In this document: one piece after another, positions 34,486 through 43,364 of the stretch
Layout of the letters: each line of letters starts with the position of its first letter
How positions within the stretch are numbered: position 1 is the stretch's first letter
Assembly: GCF_022919075.1 (NCBI RefSeq)
Contig: NZ_CP095078.1
Span: 5,332,001 to 5,396,000 of the forward strand
Source of the DNA: Nocardioides sp. W7
GTDB taxonomy: Bacteria; Actinomycetota; Actinomycetes; Propionibacteriales; Nocardioidaceae
Direction: 5' to 3'
DNA: 64,000 nt
The notes under the pieces: model-generated
Seen by the model: only the letters and a program-made list of their open reading frames with translations
What the model was told of the DNA's origin: nothing
Databases searched by the model: none
Made by a program: the position numbers and the translations under genes

Positions 34486-35097
34486 GTGCGCGCGCGGGTG
34501 ATCGTCCTCGCCGGACCCTCCGGGGCCGGCAAGTCCCGCCTCGCCGAACGCATCGGGCTGCCGGTGCTGCGCCTCGACGACTTCTACAAGAGCGCCGGCG
34601 ACCCCACGCTGCCCGTCATCAGCGAGGGCGCGAACACCGGGATCGTCGACTGGGACGATCCGGCCTCCTGGCTCCTCGACGACGCCATGGCCACGCTCGA
34701 CGAGCTGTGTCGCTCCGGCCGCGCGGACGTGCCGATCTACGACATCGCCCACGACGGCCGCTGCGGGTCGCGGGTGCTCGACCTCGCGGGCAGCCCGCTG
34801 TTCGTGGCGGAGGGGATCTTCGCCCAGGAGGTCGTGCCGCACGCGCGCGAGGCCGACCTGCTGGCCGCGGCGTACTGCGTGCGCCAGCATCCCGTGCTGA
34901 CCTTCTGGCGACGGCTCACCCGCGACCTGCGCGAGCACCGCAAGCCTCCGCTGGTGCTCGTACGCCGCGGCCTCGCCCTGCTGCGCGACCAGCGCCGGGT
35001 CGTCGGGCACGCCGTCGCCCTGGGCTGTGTGCCGGTCACCGGCGACGAGGCGTACGCCGCCAGCCGCGAGCTGGCCCGCTCCGCCCTCCCGCGCTAG
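34486..35097 (+). CDS. Uridine-kinase-like P-loop kinase
   Basis: The 203-residue GTG-start protein has Walker A GPSGAGKSRLAE (near residue 10), the phosphate-acceptor region LRLDDFYK, a Walker B-like LFVAEGIFAQE and a lid region FWRRLTRDLREHRKPP. This matches the uridine kinase/phosphoribulokinase group. The substrate could be uridine or another nucleoside, which would suit the salvage genes around it, but the usual uridine-binding residues cannot be confirmed by eye. It is convergent with the DUF3592-type gene. Confidence 0.75.
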   Translation: MRARVIVLAGPSGAGKSRLAERIGLPVLRLDDFYKSAGDPTLPVISEGANTGIVDWDDPASWLLDDAMATLDELCRSGRADVPIYDIAHDGRCGSRVLDLAGSPLFVAEGIFAQEVVPHAREADLLAAAYCVRQHPVLTFWRRLTRDLREHRKPPLVLVRRGLALLRDQRRVVGHAVALGCVPVTGDEAYAASRELARSALPR

Positions 35098-35112
35098 CGG
35101 CCCCGGCCGGGG

Positions 35113-35580
35113 TCACTCCCAGACGAACAGCGCCAGCAGCAACCACGCGACCGGCAGCGCCAGCGCGACGACGACCAGTCCCCGGGCGATGACGAAGGAG
35201 CTCCGCCCGGCAGAGACCAGGGGGTCGACGCCGGCGATCTCCACGTCGGTGGGGTGCTCCGGGTCGTAGCGGACCTCGACGACGTCCCCCGCGTGCGGGA
35301 GTGGGGGCTCGACGCCGGTGAGGCACTCCGCCTCCACCACCTCGCCGCCCTCGGAGGTGAAGCGGACCCGCGGGTAGTAGAGCGTCGTGGGATCGCCGGC
35401 GATGCTCACGTCCTTGGCGGACAGCTCCAGCACCACCGCCGTCGCCGCGACGGCCCGCTCGCCGAGCTGCACCGCCGTACGCCGCTGCCGCAGCCCGCGG
35501 GCCGCCATCGCCGCCGCGCCGGCGAGCAGCAGCAGGACGCCCACGAGCAGGACGATGCTCGGCCCCGGGTGGACGGTCAC
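35113..35580 (-). CDS. DUF3592-like membrane protein
   Basis: The 155-residue protein has an N-terminal membrane helix (SIVLLVGVLLLLAGAAAMAA). An extracytoplasmic or cytoplasmic beta domain follows (LYYPRVRFTSEGGEVVEAE, then GDVVEVRYDPEHPTDVEI), then a C-terminal helix (GLVVVALALPVAWLLLALFVW). The YxP-x-V-x-F and V-x-YDPxxP pattern is that of DUF3592, of unknown function. Its GTG overlaps the stop of add (GTGA), so it is co-translated with adenosine deaminase, with no obvious functional link. Confidence 0.75.
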   Translation of the reverse strand: MTVHPGPSIVLLVGVLLLLAGAAAMAARGLRQRRTAVQLGERAVAATAVVLELSAKDVSIAGDPTTLYYPRVRFTSEGGEVVEAECLTGVEPPLPHAGDVVEVRYDPEHPTDVEIAGVDPLVSAGRSSFVIARGLVVVALALPVAWLLLALFVWE

Positions 35581-36686
35581 GAGCGCAGCCCGGGCTCCCC
35601 GGCCAGCTCGGCGTACGCCGGCTTGATCACCCGCGAGATCAGGTCGAACCGCTCGTCGAACGGCAGGAACGCCGACTTCATCGCGTTGACCGTGAACCAC
35701 TCCAGGTCGCGGACGCCGTACCCGAAGGCCTGGGCGAGGTCCCACAGCTCGGCGGTCATCGAGGTCCGGCTCATCAGCCGGTTGTCGGTGTTGACCGTGA
35801 CCCGGAAGCGGAGCTTCTTCAGCAGCCCGATCGGGTGCTCGGCGATCGAGGCCGCCGCGCCGGTCTGCACGTTGGAGGCCGGGCACATCTCCAGCGGGAT
35901 CCGCTTGTCGCGGACGTACGCCGCCAGCCGACCCAAGGTGACCTCGCCGTCGTCGCCGACGGTGATGTCGTCGATGATCCGGACGCCGTGGCCGAGCCGG
36001 TCGGCGCCGCACCACTGGATGGCCTGCCAGATCGACGGCAGCCCGAAGCCCTCGCCGGCGTGGATGGTGAAGTGGGAGTTCTCGCGCTGGAGGTACTCGA
36101 ACGCGTCCAGGTGTCGGGTGGGCGGGTAGCCCGCCTCGGCGCCGGCGATGTCGAAGCCCGCGACCCCGCGGTCGCGCCACGCGACGGCCAGCTCGGCGAT
36201 CTCCATGGAGCGCGCCTGGTGGCGCATCGCCGTGAGCAGCTGGCGTACGACGATCCGTCCGCCCGCCGCCTCGACGCCGGCGTCGAAGCCCTCCTGGACG
36301 GCGGCGACGACCTCGTCGAGGGTCAGTCCGCCCTCGACGTGCTGCTCGGGTGCGTAGCGGACCTCGGCGTACACGACTCCGTCGACCGCGAGGTCCTCGA
36401 CGCACTCGCGCGCGACCCGGCTGATCGCGGGCCCGCTCTGCATCACGGCGACGGTGTGGTCGAAGGTCTCCAGGTAGCGCTCCAACGAGCCGGAGTCCGC
36501 GGACTCGGCGAACCAGGCGCCGAGTGCGTCGGCGTCGTACGCCGGCAGCTCGTGCCCGCACTCGGCCGCGAGCTCGATGATCGTCTGCGGGCGCAGCCCT
36601 CCGTCGAGGTGGTCGTGCAGCAGCACCTTCGGGGCGCGCAGGACCACGTCACGAGTCAGACCGGTAGGTTCGGCGACGGCGCTCAT
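35577..36686 (-). CDS. add: Adenosine deaminase
   Basis: The 369-residue metal-dependent hydrolase has zinc ligands HDHLDGG (near residue 24) and FTIHAGEGFGLPS (His and Glu, near 210). EMCPASNVQTGA and the last zinc ligand in TVNTDNRLMS follow. It deaminates adenosine and deoxyadenosine to inosine forms, which punA then cleaves. It is divergent from the MaoC gene (66 bp between starts). TGGGAT 6 nt before the ATG could be a weak leaderless -10 box. Confidence 0.95.
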   Translation of the reverse strand: MSAVAEPTGLTRDVVLRAPKVLLHDHLDGGLRPQTIIELAAECGHELPAYDADALGAWFAESADSGSLERYLETFDHTVAVMQSGPAISRVARECVEDLAVDGVVYAEVRYAPEQHVEGGLTLDEVVAAVQEGFDAGVEAAGGRIVVRQLLTAMRHQARSMEIAELAVAWRDRGVAGFDIAGAEAGYPPTRHLDAFEYLQRENSHFTIHAGEGFGLPSIWQAIQWCGADRLGHGVRIIDDITVGDDGEVTLGRLAAYVRDKRIPLEMCPASNVQTGAAASIAEHPIGLLKKLRFRVTVNTDNRLMSRTSMTAELWDLAQAFGYGVRDLEWFTVNAMKSAFLPFDERFDLISRVIKPAYAELAGEPGLRS

Positions 36687-36752
36687 GGCGTCATCCCATC
36701 ACAGATCTCTCCCCGGATCTCTCGGACGGATCTCGGACGACAGGAGCCTGTC

Positions 36753-37208
36753 TTGCGCGTGTTCACCAGCTTCGACGACGTCGCCGCCGCTGCCGGCGAG
36801 GACCTCGGCAGCACCGACTGGGTCACCATCGACCAGGCCCGGGTCGACACCTTCGCCGAGGCGACCGGCGATGACCAGTGGATCCACGTCGACGTCGAGC
36901 GCGCGAAGGACGGGCCCTTCGGCGCCACCATCGCGCACGGCTACCTCACCCTCTCGCTGGTCCCGTGGCTCGGCAGCCAGATCTTCAGCCTCGACACCCC
37001 GGGGGCGAAGCTCAACTACGGGGTCAACAAGGTGCGCTTCCCGAACCCGCTGCTCGTGGGCAAGCGGGTCCGCGGCCACGCTGCGTTCGGCGACGTCACC
37101 TACCTGCCGGCCGGCAAGCAGCTGATCATCCGCTACACCGTCGAGATCGAGGGCGAGACCAAGCCCGCCTGCGTCGCGGAGACCGTCGTACTCCTGCTCG
37201 CCGACTGA
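36753..37208 (+). CDS. MaoC-family (R)-specific enoyl-CoA hydratase
   Basis: The 151-residue hot-dog-fold protein has the MaoC catalytic pattern FAEATGDDQWIHVD (Asp/His, near residue 32), then PFGATIAHGYLTLSL. It hydrates trans-2-enoyl-CoA to (R)-3-hydroxyacyl-CoA, used in fatty acid or polyester metabolism. I choose TTG 36753 because AGGAG lies six bases upstream; the GTG two codons later is the alternative. Short GGATCTC direct repeats occupy the upstream region. Confidence 0.9.
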   Translation: MRVFTSFDDVAAAAGEDLGSTDWVTIDQARVDTFAEATGDDQWIHVDVERAKDGPFGATIAHGYLTLSLVPWLGSQIFSLDTPGAKLNYGVNKVRFPNPLLVGKRVRGHAAFGDVTYLPAGKQLIIRYTVEIEGETKPACVAETVVLLLAD

Positions 37209-37220
37209 CCCCGACGATCA

Positions 37221-37283
37221 GACTCGCCGAGTCAGCAGAAGTAGCGGGCCGAGTCAGCACCAGTAGTGCTGACTCGGCGAGTC
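37221..37283. repeat. Overlapping inverted repeats between convergent genes
   Basis: Arms 37221-37237 and 37267-37283 are exact 17-bp complements. Inside, 37249-37260 and 37266-37277 form a shorter 12-bp stem with loop CAGTA that uses the same right arm. Left arm and inner left arm are imperfect direct repeats (GCCGAGTCAGCA...AGTAG). Two hairpins therefore compete for one partner. It probably terminates both convergent genes. Confidence 0.75.
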
Positions 37284-37302
37284 GACCCGCAGGCCGGGTG
37301 GG

Positions 37303-40059
37303 TCAGGCCGAGACCTCGCCCTCGGGGCGGTGCGGCAGCAGCTCGATGACCAGCGCCTCCGTCTCCGCCTCGAGCGGGGCCTTGGCCGTCTGCAGCGCCC
37401 GCACCATCTCGTCGACCACGGCGGACGTGCCGGGGCCGTCGGGGTTGCGGTCCTCCGCGATCAGCAGATCGCGCCACAGCACCTGCGACGTCGGCGCGAG
37501 CCGGAGCCCGGCCTGGCAGGCGGCCGTCGCCCCCGCGGGGTCGTCGTCGAAGGAGAGCTCGGCGAGCCGGTGGGCGGCGTCGACCACCACGTCGACGGCC
37601 TGGCGCTCCAGACGGGTCCGCGGCAGCCAGCTGTAGCGCGACACCGGGCGGCGGGCGATCAGCTCGCCCCGCACCAGCTGGAGAGCCCGGCGCAGCAGCT
37701 CGCGCTCGGTGCCGACGTCGCTCTCGCGCGCCCGTCGGGCCAGCACGCAGAACGCGTGCCAGTCGACGGCGACATCGGGGGCCAGGTGCAGCCGGCCCTC
37801 GGGGGTCTCGCGCAGCAGCGCGTTGCCGTCGCGATCGTCGCCGAGCCAGTCGCGGACCCGGGCGATGGTCGCGTCGCGGACCTCGGCGGTGACGCCTCGC
37901 GGCCACACCGAGGCCCCGACGACGCTCGGGTGCACCGGAGCGCTCTGCAGGGCCAGGAAGACGACGACCTCGGTCGCGAGGTCGAGGCGGGCCGGGTCGA
38001 GCTGGCCCGCGCTGCGCAGCTCGAGCGGGCCGAGCACGCCCACCCGGATCGGCGCGGAGCGCCAGTGGCTGTCGTCGTGGTCGTGCGGCGGGACCGGCAC
38101 GGAGATCCGGTCGCGCACGTCGAGGGGCGTGTCCGTGCGCACCTTCGTGAACAGGGCGGCCAGGTCGTCGGCCGCGTCGGCGGTCAGCCGGACCGCGTCG
38201 ACCTCGAGGTCGAGCAGCGGGATCGAGAGCCGACCGGAGTCGTCGATGCCGAGCCGCCACCGGGCACCGGGCACCGGGACCGCGGACAGCACGCCCAGGC
38301 CCCGGGTGTCGGCCGGGCCGAGCGCGTCGAGCTGGGCGCCGGCCGCGATGCCGGGCAGCCCACCGAGCACGAGGTACTCGGGCGCCGCGCCCGGGTGGCG
38401 TCCGAGCCGCCCCCCGAGGACCTCCTGGGCCCGCCGCGCGGGCGAGCTGCGCTGCCAGGCGTTGAGGTGGCCGGTCAGGTCGTCGACCATCAGCAGCGGC
38501 GAGCCCGCGACGTCGGCGAGCACCGGCGCGAGGTCGTAGGCCCAGATCCGCTGGTCGTCGGCCCACGGTGCGGTCGCCAGCTGCACGGCCAGTGCCGACA
38601 CGACCTCGCGGGCCACCGTCGGCGAGCCGGTCACCGTCACCGCGCCGGCCACGGACTCCAGGTCGAGCAGGACGTCGGTCCCGTGGTCGTCCCGGCCGAG
38701 GCACACCAGGCCGGGGTACGGCGCGTGGCCGCTCTCGGCGGGCTCCTCCGCGTCGCGGTCCAGGCGCCAGCGACTGCCACCGTCCAGGACCGACCAGGGC
38801 GCCGGCGCGACCGCGACGGGCGGGGCGACCCGCAGCTCGACGGCGTCGTCGGAGACGGTCGCGGCGTACACCTGTGGCAGCGGCACCCGCTCGGCGCGAC
38901 ACGTGGCACTCAGGCCCCGCAGCGCGCGGTCTAGCCAGCGGACCCGCTCCTCGTCGGAGCCGATCCGGAGCGTCACCTCGGCCTCGAGGTCGTCGTCGCC
39001 GAGCGCGAGGCCACGACGGCGACGGCGCTCCGCGATCGCCGCACCGGCGAGCATCGCCGAGAGCAGCCCGCCGAGCAGCAGCGGCGCGGCCTCCTGGACG
39101 GCGCTCTCGTCGGCGCCGGTCTCCTCGACCTGGTCCCGGTCGACGACCGTGCTCGCGCCACCGGAGCCACCCTGGTCCTGCTCGGGCGCGTGCTGCTCGA
39201 GCGCCTGCACCCGCTGCACGCCGTGCGCGTCGCCCGGCATGATCAGCACCCAACCGGGCTGGATCAGCCGGCCGAGCTCGAGCTGCAGGCCGTCGGGCTG
39301 GGCCCGGCCCTTGTTCAGGTCGAAGATCTCCTTCCAGCGCCGGCCGTCGTCGAGATGACGCTCGGCGATGTCCCAGAGGTTGTCGTGGTAATGACCCGAC
39401 GGGGGTTGGACGATCGCGACCTTCTTGCCGATGACGTCGGTCATGTCGCGCGGCACGCCGGGCACGTGCTTCATCCGCGGCGCGTCGTCCACCTCGGCCT
39501 CGGCCTCGGCGACCTGGTCCTGCGCGACGGCGCCGTCCTGGGCCTGGTCGGTGTCCTGGGTCTGCTGCACGGCGACCGTGCTCGCGCGCTCGACCGCTCG
39601 CGCGTCGTCGGCCGCGCTCGCGGCACCGGAGCTGCCGAGGACGGAGGCACCGATCAGGATGGTGCCGACCAGGGCGCGGGCCAGCGCCTGGGAGTGCCCC
39701 GAGAGCGGCACCGGCCGCGGCAGTCCGCCGCCCCGGAGCAGGCTGACCACCTCGACCGCGGTGCAGAGCGCGAACTGCAGCCAGGCCAGCCAGACGACGA
39801 CCCGGAGCACCGCGAACACGGCGTCGATGCTGAGCGGCTCGGTCAGCGTCTCCTTCGTGGGGAGACCGTCGGGCAGTGGCGGGGCGCCGGTGAGCAGCAC
39901 GAGCAGGGCAGGCAGGCCGACGAGCAGCGCCAGCAGCACGACGATGGACCCGAGCACCTTGCCCCAGGAGGGCCGCTCGTCCTCTGCGGCGGGAGCGGCG
40001 AACCGCTCGGGCCCGCGAACTCCCTCGGGACCGGTGGGGGCGGGGCTGGTCGTGGTCAT
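37303..40059 (-). CDS. LysM/BTAD membrane protein at the end of the Tad operon
   Basis: The 918-residue protein has hydrophobic helices near residues 35-56, 78-108 and 125-148. A LysM-like region follows (about 210-285; NLWDIAERHLDDGRRWKEIF), then another helix near 330. The long C-terminal part ends in a winged-helix plus bacterial transcriptional activator domain (about 665-905; ATIARVRDWLGDDRDGNALL, then ELLRRALQLVRGELIARRPV). BTAD domains occur in SARP/AfsR regulators. Joined to a membrane-bound wall-binding head, it could sense the envelope for pilus control, which is inference. Its ATG overlaps the TadG-like stop. Confidence 0.78.
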   Translation of the reverse strand: MTTTSPAPTGPEGVRGPERFAAPAAEDERPSWGKVLGSIVVLLALLVGLPALLVLLTGAPPLPDGLPTKETLTEPLSIDAVFAVLRVVVWLAWLQFALCTAVEVVSLLRGGGLPRPVPLSGHSQALARALVGTILIGASVLGSSGAASAADDARAVERASTVAVQQTQDTDQAQDGAVAQDQVAEAEAEVDDAPRMKHVPGVPRDMTDVIGKKVAIVQPPSGHYHDNLWDIAERHLDDGRRWKEIFDLNKGRAQPDGLQLELGRLIQPGWVLIMPGDAHGVQRVQALEQHAPEQDQGGSGGASTVVDRDQVEETGADESAVQEAAPLLLGGLLSAMLAGAAIAERRRRRGLALGDDDLEAEVTLRIGSDEERVRWLDRALRGLSATCRAERVPLPQVYAATVSDDAVELRVAPPVAVAPAPWSVLDGGSRWRLDRDAEEPAESGHAPYPGLVCLGRDDHGTDVLLDLESVAGAVTVTGSPTVAREVVSALAVQLATAPWADDQRIWAYDLAPVLADVAGSPLLMVDDLTGHLNAWQRSSPARRAQEVLGGRLGRHPGAAPEYLVLGGLPGIAAGAQLDALGPADTRGLGVLSAVPVPGARWRLGIDDSGRLSIPLLDLEVDAVRLTADAADDLAALFTKVRTDTPLDVRDRISVPVPPHDHDDSHWRSAPIRVGVLGPLELRSAGQLDPARLDLATEVVVFLALQSAPVHPSVVGASVWPRGVTAEVRDATIARVRDWLGDDRDGNALLRETPEGRLHLAPDVAVDWHAFCVLARRARESDVGTERELLRRALQLVRGELIARRPVSRYSWLPRTRLERQAVDVVVDAAHRLAELSFDDDPAGATAACQAGLRLAPTSQVLWRDLLIAEDRNPDGPGTSAVVDEMVRALQTAKAPLEAETEALVIELLPHRPEGEVSA

Positions 40060-40472
40060 TGGGTTTCCGCCTCCGCGGTGGCTGTGGCGTGGATGTCGAA
40101 GGGAGGGACGGCGATCAGGCTCAGCAGCGTCGGCTCGACCATGTCGTCCGAGGTGACGACGATGCTGGTCAGACCGGCATCGGCGTACGGATTCGGGTGA
40201 CCGCGCTCGCGCAGGTACTCCAGGGCCCGCTGCTCGGCTGCGAGCTCGTTCAGCCGGACCACGCCGTTCTCGCGCAGCTGGGTCTCGTCGATCATCTGGG
40301 CGCCCGCGCGAGCGGCCTGCTCGACCTCGTCGGCCAGCTTCATCCGGGCGTTCAGGGCGCCACCGCCGTCGACGACCAGGCCGGCGCAGGCGAGCAGGAC
40401 GACGGTCATGCCGACGACGAAGGTGGTGGCGGCGGCCCCGCGCTCGTCGCGGCGGCGTCGGACCGCTCTCAT
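40056..40472 (-). CDS. TadG/TadE-like pilus assembly protein
   Basis: The 138-residue protein has a basic head and a prepilin-like hydrophobic segment after GAAATTFVVGMTVVLLACAG. The GGGALNARMKLADEVEQAARAGAQ region is typical of TadG-like (putative Flp pilus assembly) proteins, and the C-terminal part lies outside the membrane. It lacks the Glu at position 5 seen in the two TadE proteins upstream, so processing by the pilin peptidase is less sure. It overlaps both neighbours by 4 bp. Confidence 0.75.
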   Translation of the reverse strand: MRAVRRRRDERGAAATTFVVGMTVVLLACAGLVVDGGGALNARMKLADEVEQAARAGAQMIDETQLRENGVVRLNELAAEQRALEYLRERGHPNPYADAGLTSIVVTSDDMVEPTLLSLIAVPPFDIHATATAEAETQ

Positions 40473-40897
40473 TCGTACCTCCGGTAGGGGTCGAGCGGCA
40501 CCGAGCTCTCGGCGTCGACGTCGACGCGGATCGGCACCCCGATCAGGCCGAGGCCCGACATCGAGACCGAGCACTCCAGGCGCACGACGACGTCGCCGCC
40601 CGCCTCCCAGGTGCCGCCGACGTCGACCGTCGAGCAGGAGGTCAGGTCGTCGAGCGAGGCTGCGACCGTGGACCGGGCGGCACTGTCCGCCGCCGAGCTG
40701 GAGGTCTGCAGCGAGGCGGTCCGCGCCGCGTCGCGGGCCGCGGCCTCGACGTCGCCCTGGACCGAGACGTAGCGACCGAAGGCCACGATCAGCATCACGA
40801 AGCCCATCAGCACCGGGGTCAGCAGCACCATCTCGACGGCCATCGAGCCGCGCTCGCCGCGCACCCGACCCTTCAGTCGGGCCAGCAGTCGGCGCAT
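40469..40897 (-). CDS. TadE-family pseudopilin 1
   Basis: The 142-residue protein has a prepilin site GERGSMAVEMVLLTPVLMGF with Glu at the fifth position after the Gly, followed by one membrane helix. A C-terminal domain with two Cys (LTSCSTVDVG, VRLECSVSM) follows, which could form a disulfide outside the cell. TadE/F proteins are minor pseudopilins needed for Flp pilus assembly. It overlaps its neighbours. Confidence 0.85.
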   Translation of the reverse strand: MRRLLARLKGRVRGERGSMAVEMVLLTPVLMGFVMLIVAFGRYVSVQGDVEAAARDAARTASLQTSSSAADSAARSTVAASLDDLTSCSTVDVGGTWEAGGDVVVRLECSVSMSGLGLIGVPIRVDVDAESSVPLDPYRRYE

Positions 40898-41286
40898 CAG
40901 TCGTTCCCGACGAACTGCTCGATCGGACCCTCGACGGTCTGGGAGACCTGCGGGACGCCGATCGGCGAGATCTTCTGGGCCTCGCCCGTCACCGTCACCC
41001 GCACCCGGTCGCTCCCGAGCGGCGTGATGGTGATCCGGTGGCCGTTGAGGATGCCGGTGCTCATGTTGTCGGCGTAGCGTTCGCCGGCGAGACGGGCCTT
41101 CCCCTCGTCGGCCGTCGCACGCGCCACCCGGGCCGTCTCCCGGGCGATCGCACTGGCGGCCTGGTTGCCGAGGTAGACCATGGCGAACTGGACCGCGATC
41201 AGCACGACGGTGAACAGGATCGGCAGGAAGAAGACCATCTCCACCGCCGAGGCACCGCGCTCGTCACGCCGTCGGGTCCGCCGCAT
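40897..41286 (-). CDS. TadE-family pseudopilin 2
   Basis: The 129-residue protein carries the prepilin site GASAVEMVFFLPILFTVVLI with the conserved Glu, and VYLGNQAASAIARETARVAR after the helix. It is a TadE/F-type minor pseudopilin, directly after the Flp pilin gene. Start ATG 41286 is 4 bp after the flp stop. Stop and next start share a base (TGATG). Confidence 0.85.
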   Translation of the reverse strand: MRRTRRRDERGASAVEMVFFLPILFTVVLIAVQFAMVYLGNQAASAIARETARVARATADEGKARLAGERYADNMSTGILNGHRITITPLGSDRVRVTVTGEAQKISPIGVPQVSQTVEGPIEQFVGND

Positions 41287-41290
41287 GATC

Positions 41291-41497
41291 TCAGTTGCCG
41301 CCGCCGCCGCCGTTGAGGTTGATGCCGTCGGCGCCACCCTTGATCTTGCTCATCAAGACGGCCCCGACCGCGATGCAGATGCCGATCACCAGACCGGTGA
41401 TGACGACCCACTCGACGGCCGACGCGCCCCGCTCGCTGCGGGCCTTGGCCAGGTGGCCGGCCAGCAGGATGCGGAGGTACTGGTGGAACTCGGTCAT
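41291..41497 (-). CDS. flp: Flp-type pilin
   Basis: The 68-residue pilin has a 23-residue basic leader, processing site ERG/ASAVEW with Glu at position 5, and hydrophobic helix VVITGLVIGICIAVGAVL. A Gly/Asn-rich end (GINLNGGGGGN) closes the protein. It would be the major subunit of the Tad pilus. AGGAG is eight bases upstream of ATG 41497. The 80-bp gap after tadC is the only sizeable one in the operon and may hold a separate promoter, which would let the pilin be made in excess. Confidence 0.85.
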   Translation of the reverse strand: MTEFHQYLRILLAGHLAKARSERGASAVEWVVITGLVIGICIAVGAVLMSKIKGGADGINLNGGGGGN

Positions 41498-41577
41498 GGC
41501 GATGTCTCCTTGAGATTGAACGACTGGTGGTCAGGTTTCCCCGGCCTCGGCGGATGAATCCTCGCTGCGGCGTGATT

Positions 41578-42495
41578 TCAACCCAGGATCTGGGCGACCG
41601 CCGGATAGCCGAGGAAGACGAGGAAACCCACGCAGAGCAGCAGCTGGGCGACCAGCATCGACTGCGAGCGTGCCGCCGCCCGGCCCTCGGCGTCAGCCAG
41701 CTCCTTGCGACGCATGGACGCGGCGCGCGCGGTCAGGGAGTCGCGCACCTTGGCGCCGTCCTCGGCCACCAGGGCGAGCGCGGCCGAGAGATCGCGCAGC
41801 TCGTCGACGTCGAGCTCGTCGCCGAGGTCGCCCAGCGCGGCCCAGGGTGTACGACCCTGCAGGCGGGCCGCCTCCAGCGCGTCCCGGATGCGCACCATGG
41901 CCCACCCGTCGGAGATGTTCGACGCCGCCTGGAGGGCCTCCGGTACGCCGCGACCGCCGGCGAGGTTCATGGCGACCAGGTCGAGGAACGAACTGACCAC
42001 GTGCCGGAAGCCCCGACGGCGCTCCGCGGCCTGGCCGTTCACCTGCAGGTAGGGCACAGCGAAGCCCAGCACCGCGCCGATCAGGCTGAGCCAGAACGGG
42101 ATGGTGGCACCGAGCACGCCCATCGCGCTGAGCGCGCCCAGCAGCACCGCGGGCATCAGGAGGCCGAGCAGGCCGCACAGGACGGTCTGGGCCAGGAACA
42201 TCTCGCGGGACTGACCGACCATCGCCAGGCTCGCGCGCAGCGAGCGCGGCAGCCGGATGCCCCGGTTCTCCAGGCTGTCGGAGATCTCGGCTCCGAACTT
42301 GCGCAGCCGGGCCGACTCCTCCTGGTGGCGCCGGTCGGCGGTGACGCTGGCCTGCCGCCGACCCCGGGCGAGCCGGGCATCGAGCTGGGCCAGCGCCACC
42401 GGACCGGAGGTGCCCGGCTGGGCGACGAGCATCCCGGCGAGCAGCAGTCCACCGCCCACGATCGCACCCGCGGTCATGACGAGCAGCAGCCACAT
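41578..42495 (-). CDS. tadC: Tad secretion platform protein TadC
   Basis: The 305-residue type II secretion F-domain protein has membrane helices at the N-terminus, in the middle and at the C-terminus (SMLVAQLLLCVGFLVFLGYPA). The GspF-like stretch FLDLVAMNLAGGRGVPEAL is near residue 175. With TadB it forms the inner-membrane platform on which the ATPase TadA works. Its ATG shares a base with the tadB stop. Confidence 0.88.
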   Translation of the reverse strand: MWLLLVMTAGAIVGGGLLLAGMLVAQPGTSGPVALAQLDARLARGRRQASVTADRRHQEESARLRKFGAEISDSLENRGIRLPRSLRASLAMVGQSREMFLAQTVLCGLLGLLMPAVLLGALSAMGVLGATIPFWLSLIGAVLGFAVPYLQVNGQAAERRRGFRHVVSSFLDLVAMNLAGGRGVPEALQAASNISDGWAMVRIRDALEAARLQGRTPWAALGDLGDELDVDELRDLSAALALVAEDGAKVRDSLTARAASMRRKELADAEGRAAARSQSMLVAQLLLCVGFLVFLGYPAVAQILG

Positions 42496-43364
42496 CAGCG
42501 CACCACCCCCGCGGCCCGGGAGCGGAGGAAGCGCTCGGGCGTCTCGAACTTGGCCAGCGCCCGCATCCAGGCGAATCCCGCAGCGAACAGGCCCAGGATG
42601 AACAGCAGCACGATCTGTCCGACCGGGCTGTCGTAGGGCTCGACGTACGTCGGGTTGAAGATGGACAGGCCGACGACGAAGGCGATCGTCACACCGACGA
42701 CGATCTGCACGCTGCGCTGGGTGCTGCGCCGGCCGGCGTTGATCCGCTGGCGCATCTCCAGCTCGGCGCGAGCCGACTCGGCGAGCGACGTCAGCACCTC
42801 GCGCAGGCCGGGCCCGCGCAGCCGGGCGTTGAGAATCAGGGCGGCGATGATCAGGTCGGCGCCGGCGTCGTCCATGTCGTCGGCGAAGCGCTGCAGCGCC
42901 TCGGGCAGCGGGACCCGCACGCGCAGCCGGTCGGCCAGGGTCTGCAGGTCGGCCGAGATCGCCGGGGAGGCGGCGTACGCCGTGGCCGGGATCGCCTGCT
43001 CGAGGCCGACCGCGCCGGCCACGGTGTCGCGCAGCGACTCGGTCCACGCGGCCAGGCCCTCGATGCGGGCGACCCCGTCGCGGGTCTCCCGGCCACCGCC
43101 GAAGAGCCGTCCCCAGAACGCCACCAGGGCGCCCACCGCGAGGGCGGCCACCAGCCACTGGGTGAGCAGCAGCACCAGCACGCCCGCGCCGACGCCGAAC
43201 GGGACCCGGCGCCCGAGTCCGCGGAGCTGCTCGAGCACCGTCGAGGGCGCCTCGGCCACGGGACTCGGCTCGCGCGGGATCAGCGCCAGGACCAGTACGA
43301 CGAGACCGCCGCCGACCAGCGCGCCGATCAGGACGACCAGGGCCAGCTCGGGAGTGAGGGTCAC
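42495..43364 (-). CDS. tadB: Tad secretion platform protein TadB
   Basis: The 289-residue GspF-domain protein has N-terminal helices (LALVVLIGALVGGGLVVLVL and GVGAGVLVLLLTQWLVAALA). A cytoplasmic region (GLEQAIPATAYAASPAIS, then LILNARLRGPGLREVLTSLA) and C-terminal helices follow. It pairs with TadC in the pilus platform. The GTG at 43364 overlaps the tadA stop (GTGA). Confidence 0.88.
   Translation of the reverse strand: MTLTPELALVVLIGALVGGGLVVLVLALIPREPSPVAEAPSTVLEQLRGLGRRVPFGVGAGVLVLLLTQWLVAALAVGALVAFWGRLFGGGRETRDGVARIEGLAAWTESLRDTVAGAVGLEQAIPATAYAASPAISADLQTLADRLRVRVPLPEALQRFADDMDDAGADLIIAALILNARLRGPGLREVLTSLAESARAELEMRQRINAGRRSTQRSVQIVVGVTIAFVVGLSIFNPTYVEPYDSPVGQIVLLFILGLFAAGFAWMRALAKFETPERFLRSRAAGVVR

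Noticed and set aside
36711..36740. GGATCTC direct repeats before the MaoC gene as an operator
   Set aside because: The copies are short, unevenly spaced and imperfect, so chance cannot be excluded.
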